A stretch of DNA of 64,000 nucleotides from Limnohabitans sp. Jir61 (GTDB lineage: Bacteria; Pseudomonadota; Gammaproteobacteria; Burkholderiales; Burkholderiaceae_C), in NCBI RefSeq assembly GCF_003063545.1, contig NZ_NESD01000004.1, positions 62,001 through 126,000 of the forward strand, given 5' to 3'. The notes beneath the pieces are model-generated. The model made no database searches and had not been told where the DNA came from. It saw only the letters and a program-made list of their open reading frames with translations. Both the position numbers and the translations under genes were made by a program. Positions within the stretch are counted from its first letter, which is position 1. Every line of letters starts with the position of its first letter. Below, piece after piece: positions 18,401-28,534 of this stretch.

Positions 18401-19576
18401 ATGGATTATGTCATCCGCGTACACGCGAGCCCGCTCGATATCCCCGCTCAAGCGTGGGATGCTTTGCTGGCACAGCAAGACGCGCCCTCGCCCTTCATGC
18501 AGCACGCCTATCTGGCTGCTTTGCACACCAGCGGCAGCGCAACACCCGACACTGGCTGGACGCCACAATTTGTGTCGCTCTGGCTCGGTGAAACCTTAGC
18601 CGCCGCCTGTGCGCTCTACATCAAAGACCACTCCTACGGCGAATATGTGTTTGACTGGGCATGGGCCAACGCCTATGCCAACCATGGCCTCAGCTACTTC
18701 CCCAAAGCCACTTGCGCCGTGCCCTTCACGCCCGTACCTGGCTCACGTTTATTGGCCATCGATGCGCCAGCACGTCAAGCACTTCTCCAAGCCATGCTGG
18801 ATGTGGCAAAAGAGCACCAACTCTCATCACTGCACTTACTCTTCACAAGCCCCGACGACCGCGCCGCTTGCAATGCATTGGGCTTGATGCAACGCCAAAC
18901 CGTGCAATTCCATTGGCACAACGTCGATCTGCAAGGTCAACGCTTTGAAAGCTTCGACGCCTTCTTAGCGAGCCTGTCCCAAGAGAAACGTAAAAAAATC
19001 AAACAAGAACGCCGCCGTGTGGTCGATGCAGGCGTGACATTTCGCACCTCGGTGGGTGAAGACATCAGCACGACGGATTGGGATTTTTTCTACCAGTGCT
19101 ACGAACGCACCTACCTCGAATATGGCAACGCCCCCTACCTCAGTCGAGCTTTCTTTGAGCAGATGCAACGCGACATGCCGCACAACTGGGTGCTATTTGT
19201 GGCCGAGCGCGAAGGCCGCCCCATTGCCAGCAGCCTTGTGTCTGTGCAAGGCCTAGGCACGTCAGAAGCCGTAACCTACGGCCGCTACTGGGGCGCATTA
19301 GAACGCGTGGACTGCCTGCACTTTGAGGCCTGCTACTACCAGCCATTGAGTTGGTGCATTGCCAACGGCGTGCAACGCTTTGAGGGCGGCGCTCAAGGTG
19401 AACACAAAATGGCCCGCGCACTCATGCCCGTGGCCACCTACAGCGCGCATTGGCTGGCACACCCCGCGTTTGCCGATGCGGTGGAACGATTTCTTGAACG
19501 CGAAACGGCGGGGGTCGACAACTACCTCGACCACTTGGCTGAGCGCAGTCCATTCAAACGCCAAGAGCAGCAATAA
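18401..19576 (+). CDS. GNAT/FemAB-like acyltransferase (COG3146 family)
   Basis: 391 residues from the ATG at 18401, 46 bases from the divergent nadE start. The sequence matches the 'peptidogalycan biosynthesis'/FemAB-like family: SPFMQHAYLAALHTSGSA near the N-terminus, an RKKIKQERRRV basic segment in the middle, and FEGGAQGEHKMARALMPV near the C-terminus. Such proteins share the N-acyltransferase fold, but their substrate is unknown. It is transcribed alone. The only obvious peculiarity is the wide separation of the two GNAT halves, which is typical of the family. Confidence 0.88.
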   Translation: MDYVIRVHASPLDIPAQAWDALLAQQDAPSPFMQHAYLAALHTSGSATPDTGWTPQFVSLWLGETLAAACALYIKDHSYGEYVFDWAWANAYANHGLSYFPKATCAVPFTPVPGSRLLAIDAPARQALLQAMLDVAKEHQLSSLHLLFTSPDDRAACNALGLMQRQTVQFHWHNVDLQGQRFESFDAFLASLSQEKRKKIKQERRRVVDAGVTFRTSVGEDISTTDWDFFYQCYERTYLEYGNAPYLSRAFFEQMQRDMPHNWVLFVAEREGRPIASSLVSVQGLGTSEAVTYGRYWGALERVDCLHFEACYYQPLSWCIANGVQRFEGGAQGEHKMARALMPVATYSAHWLAHPAFADAVERFLERETAGVDNYLDHLAERSPFKRQEQQ

Positions 19577-19577
19577 A

Positions 19578-19599
19578 AAAGCCCGCCAAAGCGGGCTTT
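19578..19599. terminator. Terminator between acyltransferase and ppa
   Basis: GCCCGC-CAAA-GCGGGC with TTT on the right and a run of six T on the minus strand. It is stronger for ppa than for the plus-strand gene. Confidence 0.85.
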
Positions 19600-19618
19600 C
19601 GGTAAACACAACCAAGAA

Positions 19619-20146
19619 TTACTTCTTGTAGTTGGCCATACCATCCAAGATTTCTTTGTGGGCAGACTCAATGCCTTCCCAACCTTTGACCTTGACCCAC
19701 TTGCCTTTTTCGAGGTCTTTGTAGTGTTCAAAGAAGTGTGCGATTTGTTGCAATTGCAACTCATGGATATCGTCCAAAGACTTGATGTTGCTGTAGCGAG
19801 CCAAGATTTTTTCAGTAGGCACAGCCAACACTTTGCCGTCCACGCCGCCTTCATCTTCCATCAACAAAATACCCAATGCACGGCAAGGGACCACTACGCC
19901 TGGTGGCAATGGGAAAGGTGTCATGACCAACACGTCCACAGGATCGCCGTCTCCAGCGATCGTTTGAGGCACATAACCGTAGTTGGTGGGGTAATGCATC
20001 GCCGTACCCATGAAGCGGTCCACGAACAGAGCGCCAGACTCTTTGTCGACTTCGTACTTCACTGGATCCGAGTTCATCGGAATTTCGATGATCACGTTGA
20101 AGGCTTCAGGAACTTTGCTACCGGGGGTGACTTTATTCAGGGACAT
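19619..20146 (-). CDS. ppa: Inorganic pyrophosphatase (family I)
   Basis: 175 residues, the bacterial length. The family I signature DGDPVDVLV with metal-binding Asp residues is intact, along with YGYVPQT and the later [10 protein letters not shown] region. It hydrolyses pyrophosphate from nucleic acid and coenzyme synthesis in the cytosol. The gene stands alone on the minus strand, downstream of a small DUF3149 gene 94 bases away. Confidence 0.97.
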   Translation of the reverse strand: MSLNKVTPGSKVPEAFNVIIEIPMNSDPVKYEVDKESGALFVDRFMGTAMHYPTNYGYVPQTIAGDGDPVDVLVMTPFPLPPGVVVPCRALGILLMEDEGGVDGKVLAVPTEKILARYSNIKSLDDIHELQLQQIAHFFEHYKDLEKGKWVKVKGWEGIESAHKEILDGMANYKK

Positions 20147-20240
20147 GGTGTCTTGTTATAAAAGTTAAAAAAGAAACACAGAGGATTAACCTCGATTTTA
20201 CTTTCACGGGGCTTGCGTCTCTGTGCTGTCTTTGAAGCTC

Positions 20241-20384
20241 TTAGTCTTTGGTGCTTTTGCCTGTTTCGTCCATCAAACCGGTGAAAACACGGTAAAAGTA
20301 CACGCACATGCCCAAAATAAACGCAATCACGGCCACGCTCATGAGACCGTAGTCAGTAGAAAAAAGGTCGATCCAAGCTTTCAT
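20241..20384 (-). CDS. DUF3149 family small membrane protein
   Basis: 47 residues from the ATG at 20384, chosen because AGGAG lies eight bases upstream; a longer frame to 20423 lacks this. [14 protein letters not shown] is followed by one membrane helix ([16 protein letters not shown]) and a charged tail. Proteins of this size and sequence are common in Burkholderiales, with no known function. It diverges from moaA, and its downstream region contains a short GAGG/CCTC hairpin followed by T-rich sequence that may stop transcription before ppa. Confidence 0.85.
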   Translation of the reverse strand: MKAWIDLFSTDYGLMSVAVIAFILGMCVYFYRVFTGLMDETGKSTKD

Positions 20385-20507
20385 GGGGTTACTCCTATCA
20401 ATTGCAATGCCCCTACTTTGCACGCTTTTCTCGTAATGGACACTGATCTACGTCAATTCATACGGGATTCCCTAGCAAACGACCTCACTCAGGCAAAATC
20501 ATGGCCT

Positions 20508-21683
20508 ATGTCTGAACGCGTGATCCCCCTTGTCGACCAAAGGCTGCGTGCCCTCGCGGCCACCGTACCCGCCCTACCCATCGCGGCAACGGGCCTGCTG
20601 AGCGATAGCTTGGGCCGCCCCTTGAGCGACTTGCGCATCAGCGTGACCGACCGCTGCAACTTTCGCTGTAACTACTGCATGCCCAAAGAGGTGTTCAACA
20701 AAGACTACGCCTACCTGCCGCACAGCGAGTTGCTGAACTTTGAAGAAATCACGCGCCTTGCCAAAGTATTCGTTGCCCATGGCGTTCGCAAGATTCGCCT
20801 CACCGGGGGCGAGCCGCTGCTTCGTAAGAACCTTGAAATTTTGATCGACCAGCTGGCCAATATCCAAACCCCTGATGGCACGCCACTAGACCTCACCCTC
20901 ACCACCAACGGCTCGCTCTTGGCCCGCAAAGCCAAGTCGCTCAAAGACGCGGGGCTGAACCGCGTGACGGTTAGCCTTGACGGCTTGGATGACGCAGTAT
21001 TCCGCGCCATGAACGATGTGGACTTCCCTGTAGCCGATGTGCTGGACGGCATTGCCGCCGCCAAAGACGCGGGCTTGGGGCTGGATGCCAATGGTCAGTT
21101 AACTGGCCTCAAAGTCAACATGGTGGTCAAGCGCACTACCAACGTAGACCAAATCTTACCCATGGCCCGCCACTTCAGAGGCAGCGGCATCACACTGCGC
21201 TTCATCGAGTACATGGATGTGGGCGCGACAAACGGCTGGTGCATGGACGATGTACTGCCTTCGGCAGAAGTGATCCAGCACATCCAACAAGAATTTCCGC
21301 TCGTAGCCCTAGAAGCCAGCGCCCCCGGCGAAACGGCTCAGCGCTGGGGCTATGCAAATGCCAACGGTGTGTTTGACCCAGCCTTGGGCGAAGTAGGCGT
21401 CATCAGCAGCGTGACACAAGCGTTTTGTCGCGACTGCAACCGCGCTCGACTCTCTACGGAGGGCAAGCTCTATCTCTGCTTGTTTGCGACGCAAGGCTAT
21501 GACTTGCGTAGTCTGATGCGTGGATCGCAAGCCTCAGATGCCGATATTGCATCGGCCATTGGGCACATATGGCACAAACGCGATGACCGCTATTCAGAAC
21601 TCCGTGCTTCCATGCCTGCTGACAGCTCCCCCAACAGTTCATCGACTGCACGCCGCGTTGAAATGAGCTACATCGGCGGCTAA
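20508..21683 (+). CDS. moaA: GTP 3',8-cyclase
   Basis: 391 residues from the ATG at 20508 ([12 protein letters not shown]), the start expected from relatives; an ATG at 20436 would add 24 residues. The radical SAM cluster motif CNFRCNYC binds the first iron-sulfur cluster. [18 protein letters not shown] binds the second cluster that holds GTP. The C-terminal double glycine (MSYIGG) is present and is needed for catalysis in this family. It makes the first molybdopterin intermediate. mobA and moeA follow, while moaC and other steps are not in the window. Confidence 0.95.
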   Translation: MSERVIPLVDQRLRALAATVPALPIAATGLLSDSLGRPLSDLRISVTDRCNFRCNYCMPKEVFNKDYAYLPHSELLNFEEITRLAKVFVAHGVRKIRLTGGEPLLRKNLEILIDQLANIQTPDGTPLDLTLTTNGSLLARKAKSLKDAGLNRVTVSLDGLDDAVFRAMNDVDFPVADVLDGIAAAKDAGLGLDANGQLTGLKVNMVVKRTTNVDQILPMARHFRGSGITLRFIEYMDVGATNGWCMDDVLPSAEVIQHIQQEFPLVALEASAPGETAQRWGYANANGVFDPALGEVGVISSVTQAFCRDCNRARLSTEGKLYLCLFATQGYDLRSLMRGSQASDADIASAIGHIWHKRDDRYSELRASMPADSSPNSSSTARRVEMSYIGG

Positions 21684-21721
21684 GCCACCACGCCCCCATA
21701 CAAAACCGAACTCAGATACCC

Positions 21722-22360
21722 ATGACACACACCATAGATCCCCAAGACATCACCGGCCTCATTTTGGCTGGCGGCCGAGGCAGTCGTATGGGTGGGGTGG
21801 ACAAAGGTTTGCAAAACTTCAACGGAATCCCACTGGCTTTGCATGCTCTCATGCGACTCGGCCCCCAAGTGGAAAGCGTGATGGTCAATGCCAACCGCAA
21901 CCTCTCGGCCTACGAGTCGTTTGGAGCCTCTGTCTGGCCCGATGCATCCGCTGATTTCGCTGGCCCCTTGTCGGGCTTTCTGGTGGGCTTAGAACGTGCT
22001 GAAACACCCTATGTGCTGACCGTGCCCTGCGACACCCCTCGCCTGCCGCTTGATTTGGCAGAACGCTTAGCCGAAGCCTTGGTCCGCGAAGATGCCGACA
22101 TCGCCATGGCCGCAGCGCCAGAAACCGATGCGCAAGGCAACACCCAAGTTCGCACACAGCCCGTGTTTTGCCTCATGAAAATTGAGCTGTCTGAAAGCTT
22201 GGTCAAGTTCACCCACAGCAATGGTCGCAAGATTGATGCATGGACAGCGCAACACAAAACCGTCGTCGTACCCTTTGGTGCACTCAGCGACGATCCACTA
22301 GCTTTTGCCAACGTCAACACCTTGACAGAACTGCAAGCCTTAGAAAACGCTGCGCCATGA
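21722..22360 (+). CDS. mobA: Molybdenum cofactor guanylyltransferase
   Basis: 212 residues. [18 protein letters not shown] is the nucleotide-binding loop of the family, and [15 protein letters not shown] carries the metal-binding Asp. It transfers GMP to molybdopterin to give the MGD form used by nitrate reductase, formate dehydrogenase and DMSO reductase-type enzymes. Its presence implies at least one such enzyme elsewhere in the genome. It overlaps moeA by ATGA. Confidence 0.95.
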   Translation: MTHTIDPQDITGLILAGGRGSRMGGVDKGLQNFNGIPLALHALMRLGPQVESVMVNANRNLSAYESFGASVWPDASADFAGPLSGFLVGLERAETPYVLTVPCDTPRLPLDLAERLAEALVREDADIAMAAAPETDAQGNTQVRTQPVFCLMKIELSESLVKFTHSNGRKIDAWTAQHKTVVVPFGALSDDPLAFANVNTLTELQALENAAP

Positions 22361-23640
22361 AAAGAATCGATAACATCGCCGCAGCCCTTCAAGGCTATGA
22401 CGCGCAATCCTTGAGCGTCGACCAAGTCAACGCGTTTTTGCGTGAACTGGTACAGCCCTTGTCTGCCGACGATTCGCAAGACGTCTTTTTGTTTGACGCA
22501 TTGGGTCGCGTGTTAGCGCAAGACGTCATCTCCCCCATCAGCGTACCCGCACACAACAACTCGGCCATGGATGGTTTTGCGTTTGATGCGTCGCAGCTGC
22601 AAGCCGATCAAACGCTCACGCTGCGAGTGGTAGGCACGGCACTGGCTGGTAAAGCATGGCAAGGCAAAGTGAATGCGGGCGAGTGCCTGAAGATCATGAC
22701 CGGCGCCATCTTGCCCGACGGCCTAGACACAGTCGCGCCGCAAGAGTTCTGTCGCATCGACAGCACACACGATGTGACCACCGTCACCATACCACCCAAC
22801 ATTTTAAAAGCCAGTGACAACCGCCGCTTATTAGGCGAAGACTTGATGCAAGGGCAACCTGCTTTGACATCAGGCCAACACCTCACACCCGCAGCCTTGG
22901 GGCTGGTTGCTAGCCTTGGCCTGCCGGATGTGCGCGTGCACCGCCGCTTGCGCGTGGCTTATTTCTCAACTGGTGACGAAGTGCTCAGCTTGGGCGAAGC
23001 ACCACGCGAAGGCGCTGTTTATGACAGCAACCGCTACACCGTGTTCGGCCTGCTCACACGCATGGGCTGCGAAGTGATCGACATGGGCGTGGTGCGTGAT
23101 GACCCTGCTTTGCTAGAAGCAGCCTTTGCCAAAGCAGCCCTTGAGGCCGACGCCATTATCACCAGCGGTGGTGTGAGCGTGGGCGAAGCTGACTTCACCA
23201 AAGCCATGATGAAAAAGTTAGGCGACGTGGCGTTTTGGAAAATTGCCATGCGACCAGGCCGCCCCATGGCAGTGGGTCGCATTGGCAAGTCGGTTTTGTT
23301 TGGTTTGCCTGGCAACCCCGTGGCAGTGATGGTGACCTTTCTTGCCTTTGTGCGCCCCGCTCTGCTGCGCATGATGGGCAGCACCGCGCAACCTACGCCA
23401 TTTTTGCGCGCCAAGAGCCTTGAGCCACTGCGCAAAAAAGCAGGCCGCACCGAATACCAACGAGGCTTTGTCAGCAGCGCGCCTGACGGCACGCTGCAAG
23501 TGCGCACCACAGGCAACCAAGGCTCAGGCGTATTGAGCTCGATGGTGCAAGGCAACGGCCTTATCGTGCTGCATCACGCGCAAGGCAATGTCGCTTTTGG
23601 TGACGAGGTGGATGTGATGATGTTTGACGGAGCCATTTAG
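22357..23640 (+). CDS. moeA: Molybdopterin molybdenumtransferase
   Basis: 427 residues from the ATGA overlap with mobA; a longer frame starting inside mobA is rejected. [14 protein letters not shown] near residue 65 and the TGDEV...GAVYDSNRY and [11 protein letters not shown] motifs of the MoeA domain are present, as is a C-terminal MoeA_C domain. It inserts molybdate into adenylylated molybdopterin. The run moaA-mobA-moeA forms one operon. Confidence 0.95.
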   Translation: MKRIDNIAAALQGYDAQSLSVDQVNAFLRELVQPLSADDSQDVFLFDALGRVLAQDVISPISVPAHNNSAMDGFAFDASQLQADQTLTLRVVGTALAGKAWQGKVNAGECLKIMTGAILPDGLDTVAPQEFCRIDSTHDVTTVTIPPNILKASDNRRLLGEDLMQGQPALTSGQHLTPAALGLVASLGLPDVRVHRRLRVAYFSTGDEVLSLGEAPREGAVYDSNRYTVFGLLTRMGCEVIDMGVVRDDPALLEAAFAKAALEADAIITSGGVSVGEADFTKAMMKKLGDVAFWKIAMRPGRPMAVGRIGKSVLFGLPGNPVAVMVTFLAFVRPALLRMMGSTAQPTPFLRAKSLEPLRKKAGRTEYQRGFVSSAPDGTLQVRTTGNQGSGVLSSMVQGNGLIVLHHAQGNVAFGDEVDVMMFDGAI

Positions 23641-23659
23641 GTTCCGTCTGCCTTGTGCG

Positions 23660-26600
23660 TTAAGGCATCATCTCCGCAGGAATTTCCATTGGACCTTTGC
23701 CGCTGTACTTTTCAAGGTAGATGTAAATCACGGGCGTGATGTAGAGCGTGATCACTTGCGAGAACGCCAAACCACCGACCACCACAATGCCCAAAGGCAT
23801 GCGCAACTCAGCGCCTGCACCCAGCCCCAACGCGATGGGCAAAGCACCCATCATGGCCGCGAGTGTGGTCATCAAAATGGGGCGGAACCGCGTCAAGCAC
23901 GCCGTGCGAATGGCTTCACGCGGCGTCATGTTGTGCTGGCGTTGGGCTTCGAGCGCGAAGTCAATCATCAAAATCGCATTCTTCTTCACGATACCAATCA
24001 GCAACAAGATACCAATGGTGGCAATGATGGTGAGCTCCATGCCAAACAATCGCAGGAACAAAAGCGCTCCAATCGCTGCTGAAGGCAACCCCGCCAAAAT
24101 AGTCAGCGGATGGATGTAGCTTTCATAGAGCACGCCCAGCAGCACATAAATGACGAACAGCGCACTGACCAACAAGATGATTTGTCCAGATTGGCCGCTT
24201 TGGAACACCGCCGCATCGCCGCCATAGCTGGTGATGATGGTGGCTGGGAGTTCAATGTCTTTGGTGAACTGGTCTATCTTTTCAGTGGCATCACCCAGTG
24301 GTACATCAGGCGCCAAGTTGAACGATATCGTGACAGCAGGAATTTGCCCCTGATGGTTCACCGCCGTTGGGCCAATGAATCGCTTGAAGGTCGCGACGCT
24401 CGACAGTGGAACCAAACGATCAGTGGCGCGACCTCGCACGTAGACATCGTTAAGCCCAGCTTCGAATTGGCGACTCTCCTCTAAGGACTCCATGATCACT
24501 TGGTAAGTGTTCACGGGCGTGTAAATAGTGGAGATTTGCTTTTCGCCATAAGAAGAATACAAAGCAGTGCGAATGTCTGACATGGTCACACCGGAGCTGG
24601 CAGCTTTGTCACGGTCGATATCCACCAGCACGTTCAAGCCTTTGAGCTGTGAATCAGTGGTGACGTCTCGGAAGATCGGATCGGCACGCATTTGTCGCAC
24701 CATTTTTTCAGACCACTCGTTCACACCATCAAAGCCCACACTTTGCAAGATGAACTGGTAGCGGCTCTTGCTCACCTTACCGCCAAGTTGCAAGTTTTGA
24801 ACCGGACGCATGTACACGTTCAAACCTGGCAAGGTGCGGAATTTGGCACGCAAACCTTCCAACACCTTTTGCATGGGTGCCCGCTCGCTCTTGGGCTTGA
24901 GGTTCAGGAACATACGACCGTTGTTAGGCAAGTTGCCGTTATTGCCACCGCCGCCTACAAAAGACACCATGCTCAATACGTTGGGGTCGTTTTTCACCAT
25001 CTCAGCGGCTTGATCTTGCAGCTTGAGCATGGCGCCAAATGAAATATCTTCCGCGGCTTCTGTCGTCAGTTGTATTTGACTCAAATCTTCTTCAGGGAAG
25101 AAACCCTTGGGCACCCAGATGTACATTGCGATGGTCACCACAAATGTGCCAATCGCCACAGCTAAAACGTGACGTTGATGAGCCAAACACCAGTCGAGTG
25201 TGGATTCGTATTTGCGCAAAACCGCATGAAAGATCTCATCAAACTTGACGGTGATCCAGTAGTCCTTAGGCTCTTCGCCATGCTTAGGCAAAAAGCGGCT
25301 ACACAGCATGGGTACCAAAGTGAGCGACACGATGGCCGACACCAGAATAGACAGCGACACCACCACCGCGAACTCGCGGAACAGCAAGCCAATCGGTCCT
25401 GGCATGAAGAAGATGGGAATGAACACCGCCACCAATGAAATCGAAATCGAGATGATGGTGAACCCGACCTCTTGACTACCCTTCAAAGCAGCTTTAAGCG
25501 GATGCATACCCTCTTCGACATAACGCATGATGTTCTCAAGCACCACAATCGAATCATCCACCACCAAACCCACAGCCAGCGTGATACCGAGCAACGACAC
25601 GTTGTCTAAGCTAAAGCCCAGCCAGTACATCAAGAAGAACGCACCAATCAACGAGACCGGCAAACTCAAAGCTGGAATGATGGTGGCTGCTGCGTGTTTC
25701 AAGAACAAGAAGATCACCAACACAACCAACACAATGGTCAAGGCCAAGGTGTAGTTCACGTCGTGGATGGACTCGCGGATTGACATCGAGCGGTCGTTGA
25801 GCAAGTTGATCTGCATGGAGGCAGGCATCTGCTTTTCGAACTGCGGAATCATGCGACGAATGCCATCGACCACTTTCACTGTATTGGCACTGGGTTGACG
25901 CAACACGGCAATGATGACGGAGCGTTCGCCCATGAAGGAACCACTGGTTTTCACCTGCTCATAGCTCTCGCTCACCGTAGCCACATCTGCCAAACGAATA
26001 GGCAAGCCATTGCGCTGAGCAATCAACAAATTGGCAAACTCACGCGCACGCACCAACTGCGGATTGGCGTAGATGGTCAACGCTTGGCGGGGGCCATCTA
26101 ATACTCCCACGGGCGCATTGGAGTTGGCTTTGTTCACCGCTTGGGCCACATCGTCCATCGTCAAGTTATTCAGTGCCAGTTTGGCGGGGTTCGCTCGCAC
26201 GCGCACGGCATAACGTTTTTGGCCATAAACCAAGACCTGCGCCACGCCATCGATGGTGGACAAGTTGGGGGAAATCAGGTTCTCGGCATAGTCACTGACT
26301 TCAAACAAATCCATGGCTGGCGAATTCAGCGTCATGAACAACACAGGCGCATCCGCAGGGTTGACCTTGCGGTATGACGGGGGCGTGGTCATTTCAATCG
26401 GTAAACGACGCTGCGCTCGCAGCAAAGCGGCTTGAACGTCTACAGCGGCTTTGTCAATGTCACGGTCATTGTTGAATTCCAGCGTGATGCTGGTGGTACT
26501 CAAGAAATTCGTCGAGCTGATGACGTTGATGCCATCAATCGTGGAAAACTCTTTCTCTAAAGGCAAGGCGACCGAAGCCGCCATGTTTTCTGGACTAGCA

Positions 26601-26758
26601 CCCGACAAGGTGGCCGACACTTGAATCACGGGACTGTTAAAACTAGGCAGCGCCGCAACGGGAATTTTGGTGTACGCAATGACACCAGCCACCACTGTCG
26701 CCATAGACAGCAGGATCGTCATCACAGGACGACGAATGCAGAGTTCTGAAATCGTCAT
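23660..26758 (-). CDS. RND efflux transporter, inner-membrane permease (AcrB/MexF type)
   Basis: 1032 residues, the usual HAE1 length with twelve helices and two large periplasmic loops. TM4 carries the proton-relay pair in VGLVVDDSIVVLENIM, followed by a stretch of helices with FMPGPIGLLFREFAVVV. It exports drugs, dyes or lipophilic compounds using the proton gradient. It overlaps the adaptor gene upstream by ATGA, so both are made together. No outer membrane channel gene is adjacent, so the pump probably borrows a TolC-type channel. Convergent with moeA with only 20 bases between. Confidence 0.93.
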   Translation of the reverse strand: MTISELCIRRPVMTILLSMATVVAGVIAYTKIPVAALPSFNSPVIQVSATLSGASPENMAASVALPLEKEFSTIDGINVISSTNFLSTTSITLEFNNDRDIDKAAVDVQAALLRAQRRLPIEMTTPPSYRKVNPADAPVLFMTLNSPAMDLFEVSDYAENLISPNLSTIDGVAQVLVYGQKRYAVRVRANPAKLALNNLTMDDVAQAVNKANSNAPVGVLDGPRQALTIYANPQLVRAREFANLLIAQRNGLPIRLADVATVSESYEQVKTSGSFMGERSVIIAVLRQPSANTVKVVDGIRRMIPQFEKQMPASMQINLLNDRSMSIRESIHDVNYTLALTIVLVVLVIFLFLKHAAATIIPALSLPVSLIGAFFLMYWLGFSLDNVSLLGITLAVGLVVDDSIVVLENIMRYVEEGMHPLKAALKGSQEVGFTIISISISLVAVFIPIFFMPGPIGLLFREFAVVVSLSILVSAIVSLTLVPMLCSRFLPKHGEEPKDYWITVKFDEIFHAVLRKYESTLDWCLAHQRHVLAVAIGTFVVTIAMYIWVPKGFFPEEDLSQIQLTTEAAEDISFGAMLKLQDQAAEMVKNDPNVLSMVSFVGGGGNNGNLPNNGRMFLNLKPKSERAPMQKVLEGLRAKFRTLPGLNVYMRPVQNLQLGGKVSKSRYQFILQSVGFDGVNEWSEKMVRQMRADPIFRDVTTDSQLKGLNVLVDIDRDKAASSGVTMSDIRTALYSSYGEKQISTIYTPVNTYQVIMESLEESRQFEAGLNDVYVRGRATDRLVPLSSVATFKRFIGPTAVNHQGQIPAVTISFNLAPDVPLGDATEKIDQFTKDIELPATIITSYGGDAAVFQSGQSGQIILLVSALFVIYVLLGVLYESYIHPLTILAGLPSAAIGALLFLRLFGMELTIIATIGILLLIGIVKKNAILMIDFALEAQRQHNMTPREAIRTACLTRFRPILMTTLAAMMGALPIALGLGAGAELRMPLGIVVVGGLAFSQVITLYITPVIYIYLEKYSGKGPMEIPAEMMP

Positions 26759-27951
26759 TTTTGAGCTTCGGCTTTGGGTTCTTGCTTGGCCTCGGGCTTA
26801 ACTTCTGACTTCCCCTCTGGCTTGGCCTCGCCTTTAGTAGGCGCCTCTTTCACTTTACTGTTGGGCCGCAAGTTTTGTTTGCCTTCGACGACCACTTTGT
26901 CACCTGCGCCGATGCCAGTGATCACAGCAAATCCTTGGCTTTGCGTTTGCACTTTGACAGGTTTCATGCTCACGGTGTTTTCAGCGTCTACCACGAACAC
27001 TTGATCACCACGAGCATTGGTGACCACCGCTTGCGAAGGCACAACCAGCACATCTTTGAAATTACCAGCTTGCACTTGCAAGCGAACGAATTGACCTGGA
27101 ATCAAGGTGTGGTCTGCGTTATCGACAACCGCCTTCACCTTCACAGCACCAATGGCTTGATCCACTTGGTTGTCGATCACAAACACTTTGCCTTCGCGCT
27201 TTTTGCCATCAGCCATTTGAAAAGTGATGGTCGGTGTTTGCCCCGCTTTTTGTGCCGCAAACAAAGCAGGCAATGCACTTTCAGGCACGGTGAACTGAAC
27301 GTTAATCGGGTCGAGCTGCGTGATGGTGACCATCGCGCCTTGGGTGGTGGTGGTGGTTGCTGTGGTCGTGGTCGATACAGTGTTTCCAGGCTGCACCAGT
27401 GCACCAGGAAACACGTTGATGATGCCCGCCCTACCCGTAATGGGTGATCGAATGTTGTCGTAGCTCAATGCCGCTTGTGCGGCACGTGCGGCGGCTTGAG
27501 CCGATTGGGCATTGGCGCGTGCAGTGTCGACCGCACCTTGCGCCACAAACTGCTGACGCAACAGTTCTTCAGCTCGAGTCAATTGACGCTGAGCGTCGTC
27601 TGCGGTGGCTTTCGCCTTTTCGTAATTGGCGCGATCCGCACGGTCATCCAAACTGATCAGCATATCTCCCGCCTTGACCTTTTGCCCATCTTTGATATGA
27701 ACCATAGCCACTACGTTGGTCACTTGTGGACGAATGTCAACGATGTTGGCTGCCACTGTTGTGCCAGTCGCGTCTAAGACCACGGGAAAGTCGCGTTGTT
27801 CTGTAATAAATGTAGTGACAGTTTGCACTACTGATTTGGCTTGCGCATTGTCCGTCGGCCAGAAATATTTGGCTGCACCACCGCCTATGGCAAGCGCCAG
27901 AGCAATCCAAATCAAATTCTTTTTTGTGACTTTTTGAGACTTATATTTCAT
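26755..27951 (-). CDS. RND efflux periplasmic adaptor (membrane fusion protein)
   Basis: 398 residues. An N-terminal membrane anchor (KKNLIWIALALAIGGGAA) is followed by the lipoyl-like half (VVAMVHIKDGQKVKAGDMLISLDD), a hairpin coiled coil of Ala/Gln/Arg-rich helices, the second lipoyl half (DNIRSPITGRAG) and beta-barrel domains. The last 30 residues are a Lys/Glu/Pro tail (KGEAKPEGKSEVKPEAKQ) that is unusual and probably disordered. It links the permease to the outer membrane channel. First gene of the pump operon. Confidence 0.92.
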   Translation of the reverse strand: MKYKSQKVTKKNLIWIALALAIGGGAAKYFWPTDNAQAKSVVQTVTTFITEQRDFPVVLDATGTTVAANIVDIRPQVTNVVAMVHIKDGQKVKAGDMLISLDDRADRANYEKAKATADDAQRQLTRAEELLRQQFVAQGAVDTARANAQSAQAAARAAQAALSYDNIRSPITGRAGIINVFPGALVQPGNTVSTTTTATTTTTQGAMVTITQLDPINVQFTVPESALPALFAAQKAGQTPTITFQMADGKKREGKVFVIDNQVDQAIGAVKVKAVVDNADHTLIPGQFVRLQVQAGNFKDVLVVPSQAVVTNARGDQVFVVDAENTVSMKPVKVQTQSQGFAVITGIGAGDKVVVEGKQNLRPNSKVKEAPTKGEAKPEGKSEVKPEAKQEPKAEAQK

Positions 27952-28081
27952 AGCGGAAAAAATCTTTATTGGCGTATTTTGAGAACAACTTGCAATGTAC
28001 CAGTTACACCCACTTTAAGCGCCTGCGCCCAACAAGATAGCGCCAAAAAGAGAAACCTTTACAACAGCTTCACACGCGTTG

Positions 28082-28534
28082 TCACTTAGCAGACAGAACC
28101 AATTCCACGCCTCGGTTAGCCAATCCATCCGCGCGCTCGTTGTCCACATGACCGGCATGGCCCTTGACCCAGTGCCAAACGATGTCGTGATCGCCTTGGT
28201 GGGTCAGTGCGTCTAGCTGCTGCCATAGGTCGGCGTTCTTCACGGGCTGCTTGGCTGCGGTGCGCCAGTTGCGAGCTTTCCAGCCGTGGATCCACTCGGT
28301 AATGCCTTTGCGAACGTATTCGCTGTCCAAATACAAAGCCACTACGCATGGGCGCTTTAGGGCACGTAGCGCCTCGATAACTGCCAACAGCTCCATGCGG
28401 TTGTTGGTGGTGTCTAGCTCGCCACCAAACAACTCTTTTTCTTGGCCTGAGGGGGAGCGAAGCAAAGCCCCCCAGCCGCCTGGGCCTGGATTGCCCTTAC
28501 ATGCACCGTCAGTGTAAATTTCTACCGTGTTCAT
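28082..28534 (-). CDS. rnhA: Ribonuclease HI
   Basis: 150 residues, close to the E. coli length. All catalytic acids are in place: [11 protein letters not shown] (Asp), [13 protein letters not shown] (Glu), [10 protein letters not shown] (Asp) and [10 protein letters not shown] (Asp). It removes RNA from RNA-DNA hybrids such as Okazaki primers and R-loops. It overlaps the upstream methyltransferase gene by ATGA. Confidence 0.97.
   Translation of the reverse strand: MNTVEIYTDGACKGNPGPGGWGALLRSPSGQEKELFGGELDTTNNRMELLAVIEALRALKRPCVVALYLDSEYVRKGITEWIHGWKARNWRTAAKQPVKNADLWQQLDALTHQGDHDIVWHWVKGHAGHVDNERADGLANRGVELVLSAK

Noticed and set aside
20165..20230. CACAGAG...CTCTGTG inverted repeat between DUF3149 and ppa
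   Set aside because: The loop is long and the strand context ambiguous. A shorter GAGG/CCTC hairpin with T-rich tail could be a weak terminator, but support is too low to list.
20385..20507. Molybdenum cofactor riboswitch upstream of moaA
   Set aside because: I see no conserved stem arrangement in the short gap, which also contains the DUF3149 promoter.
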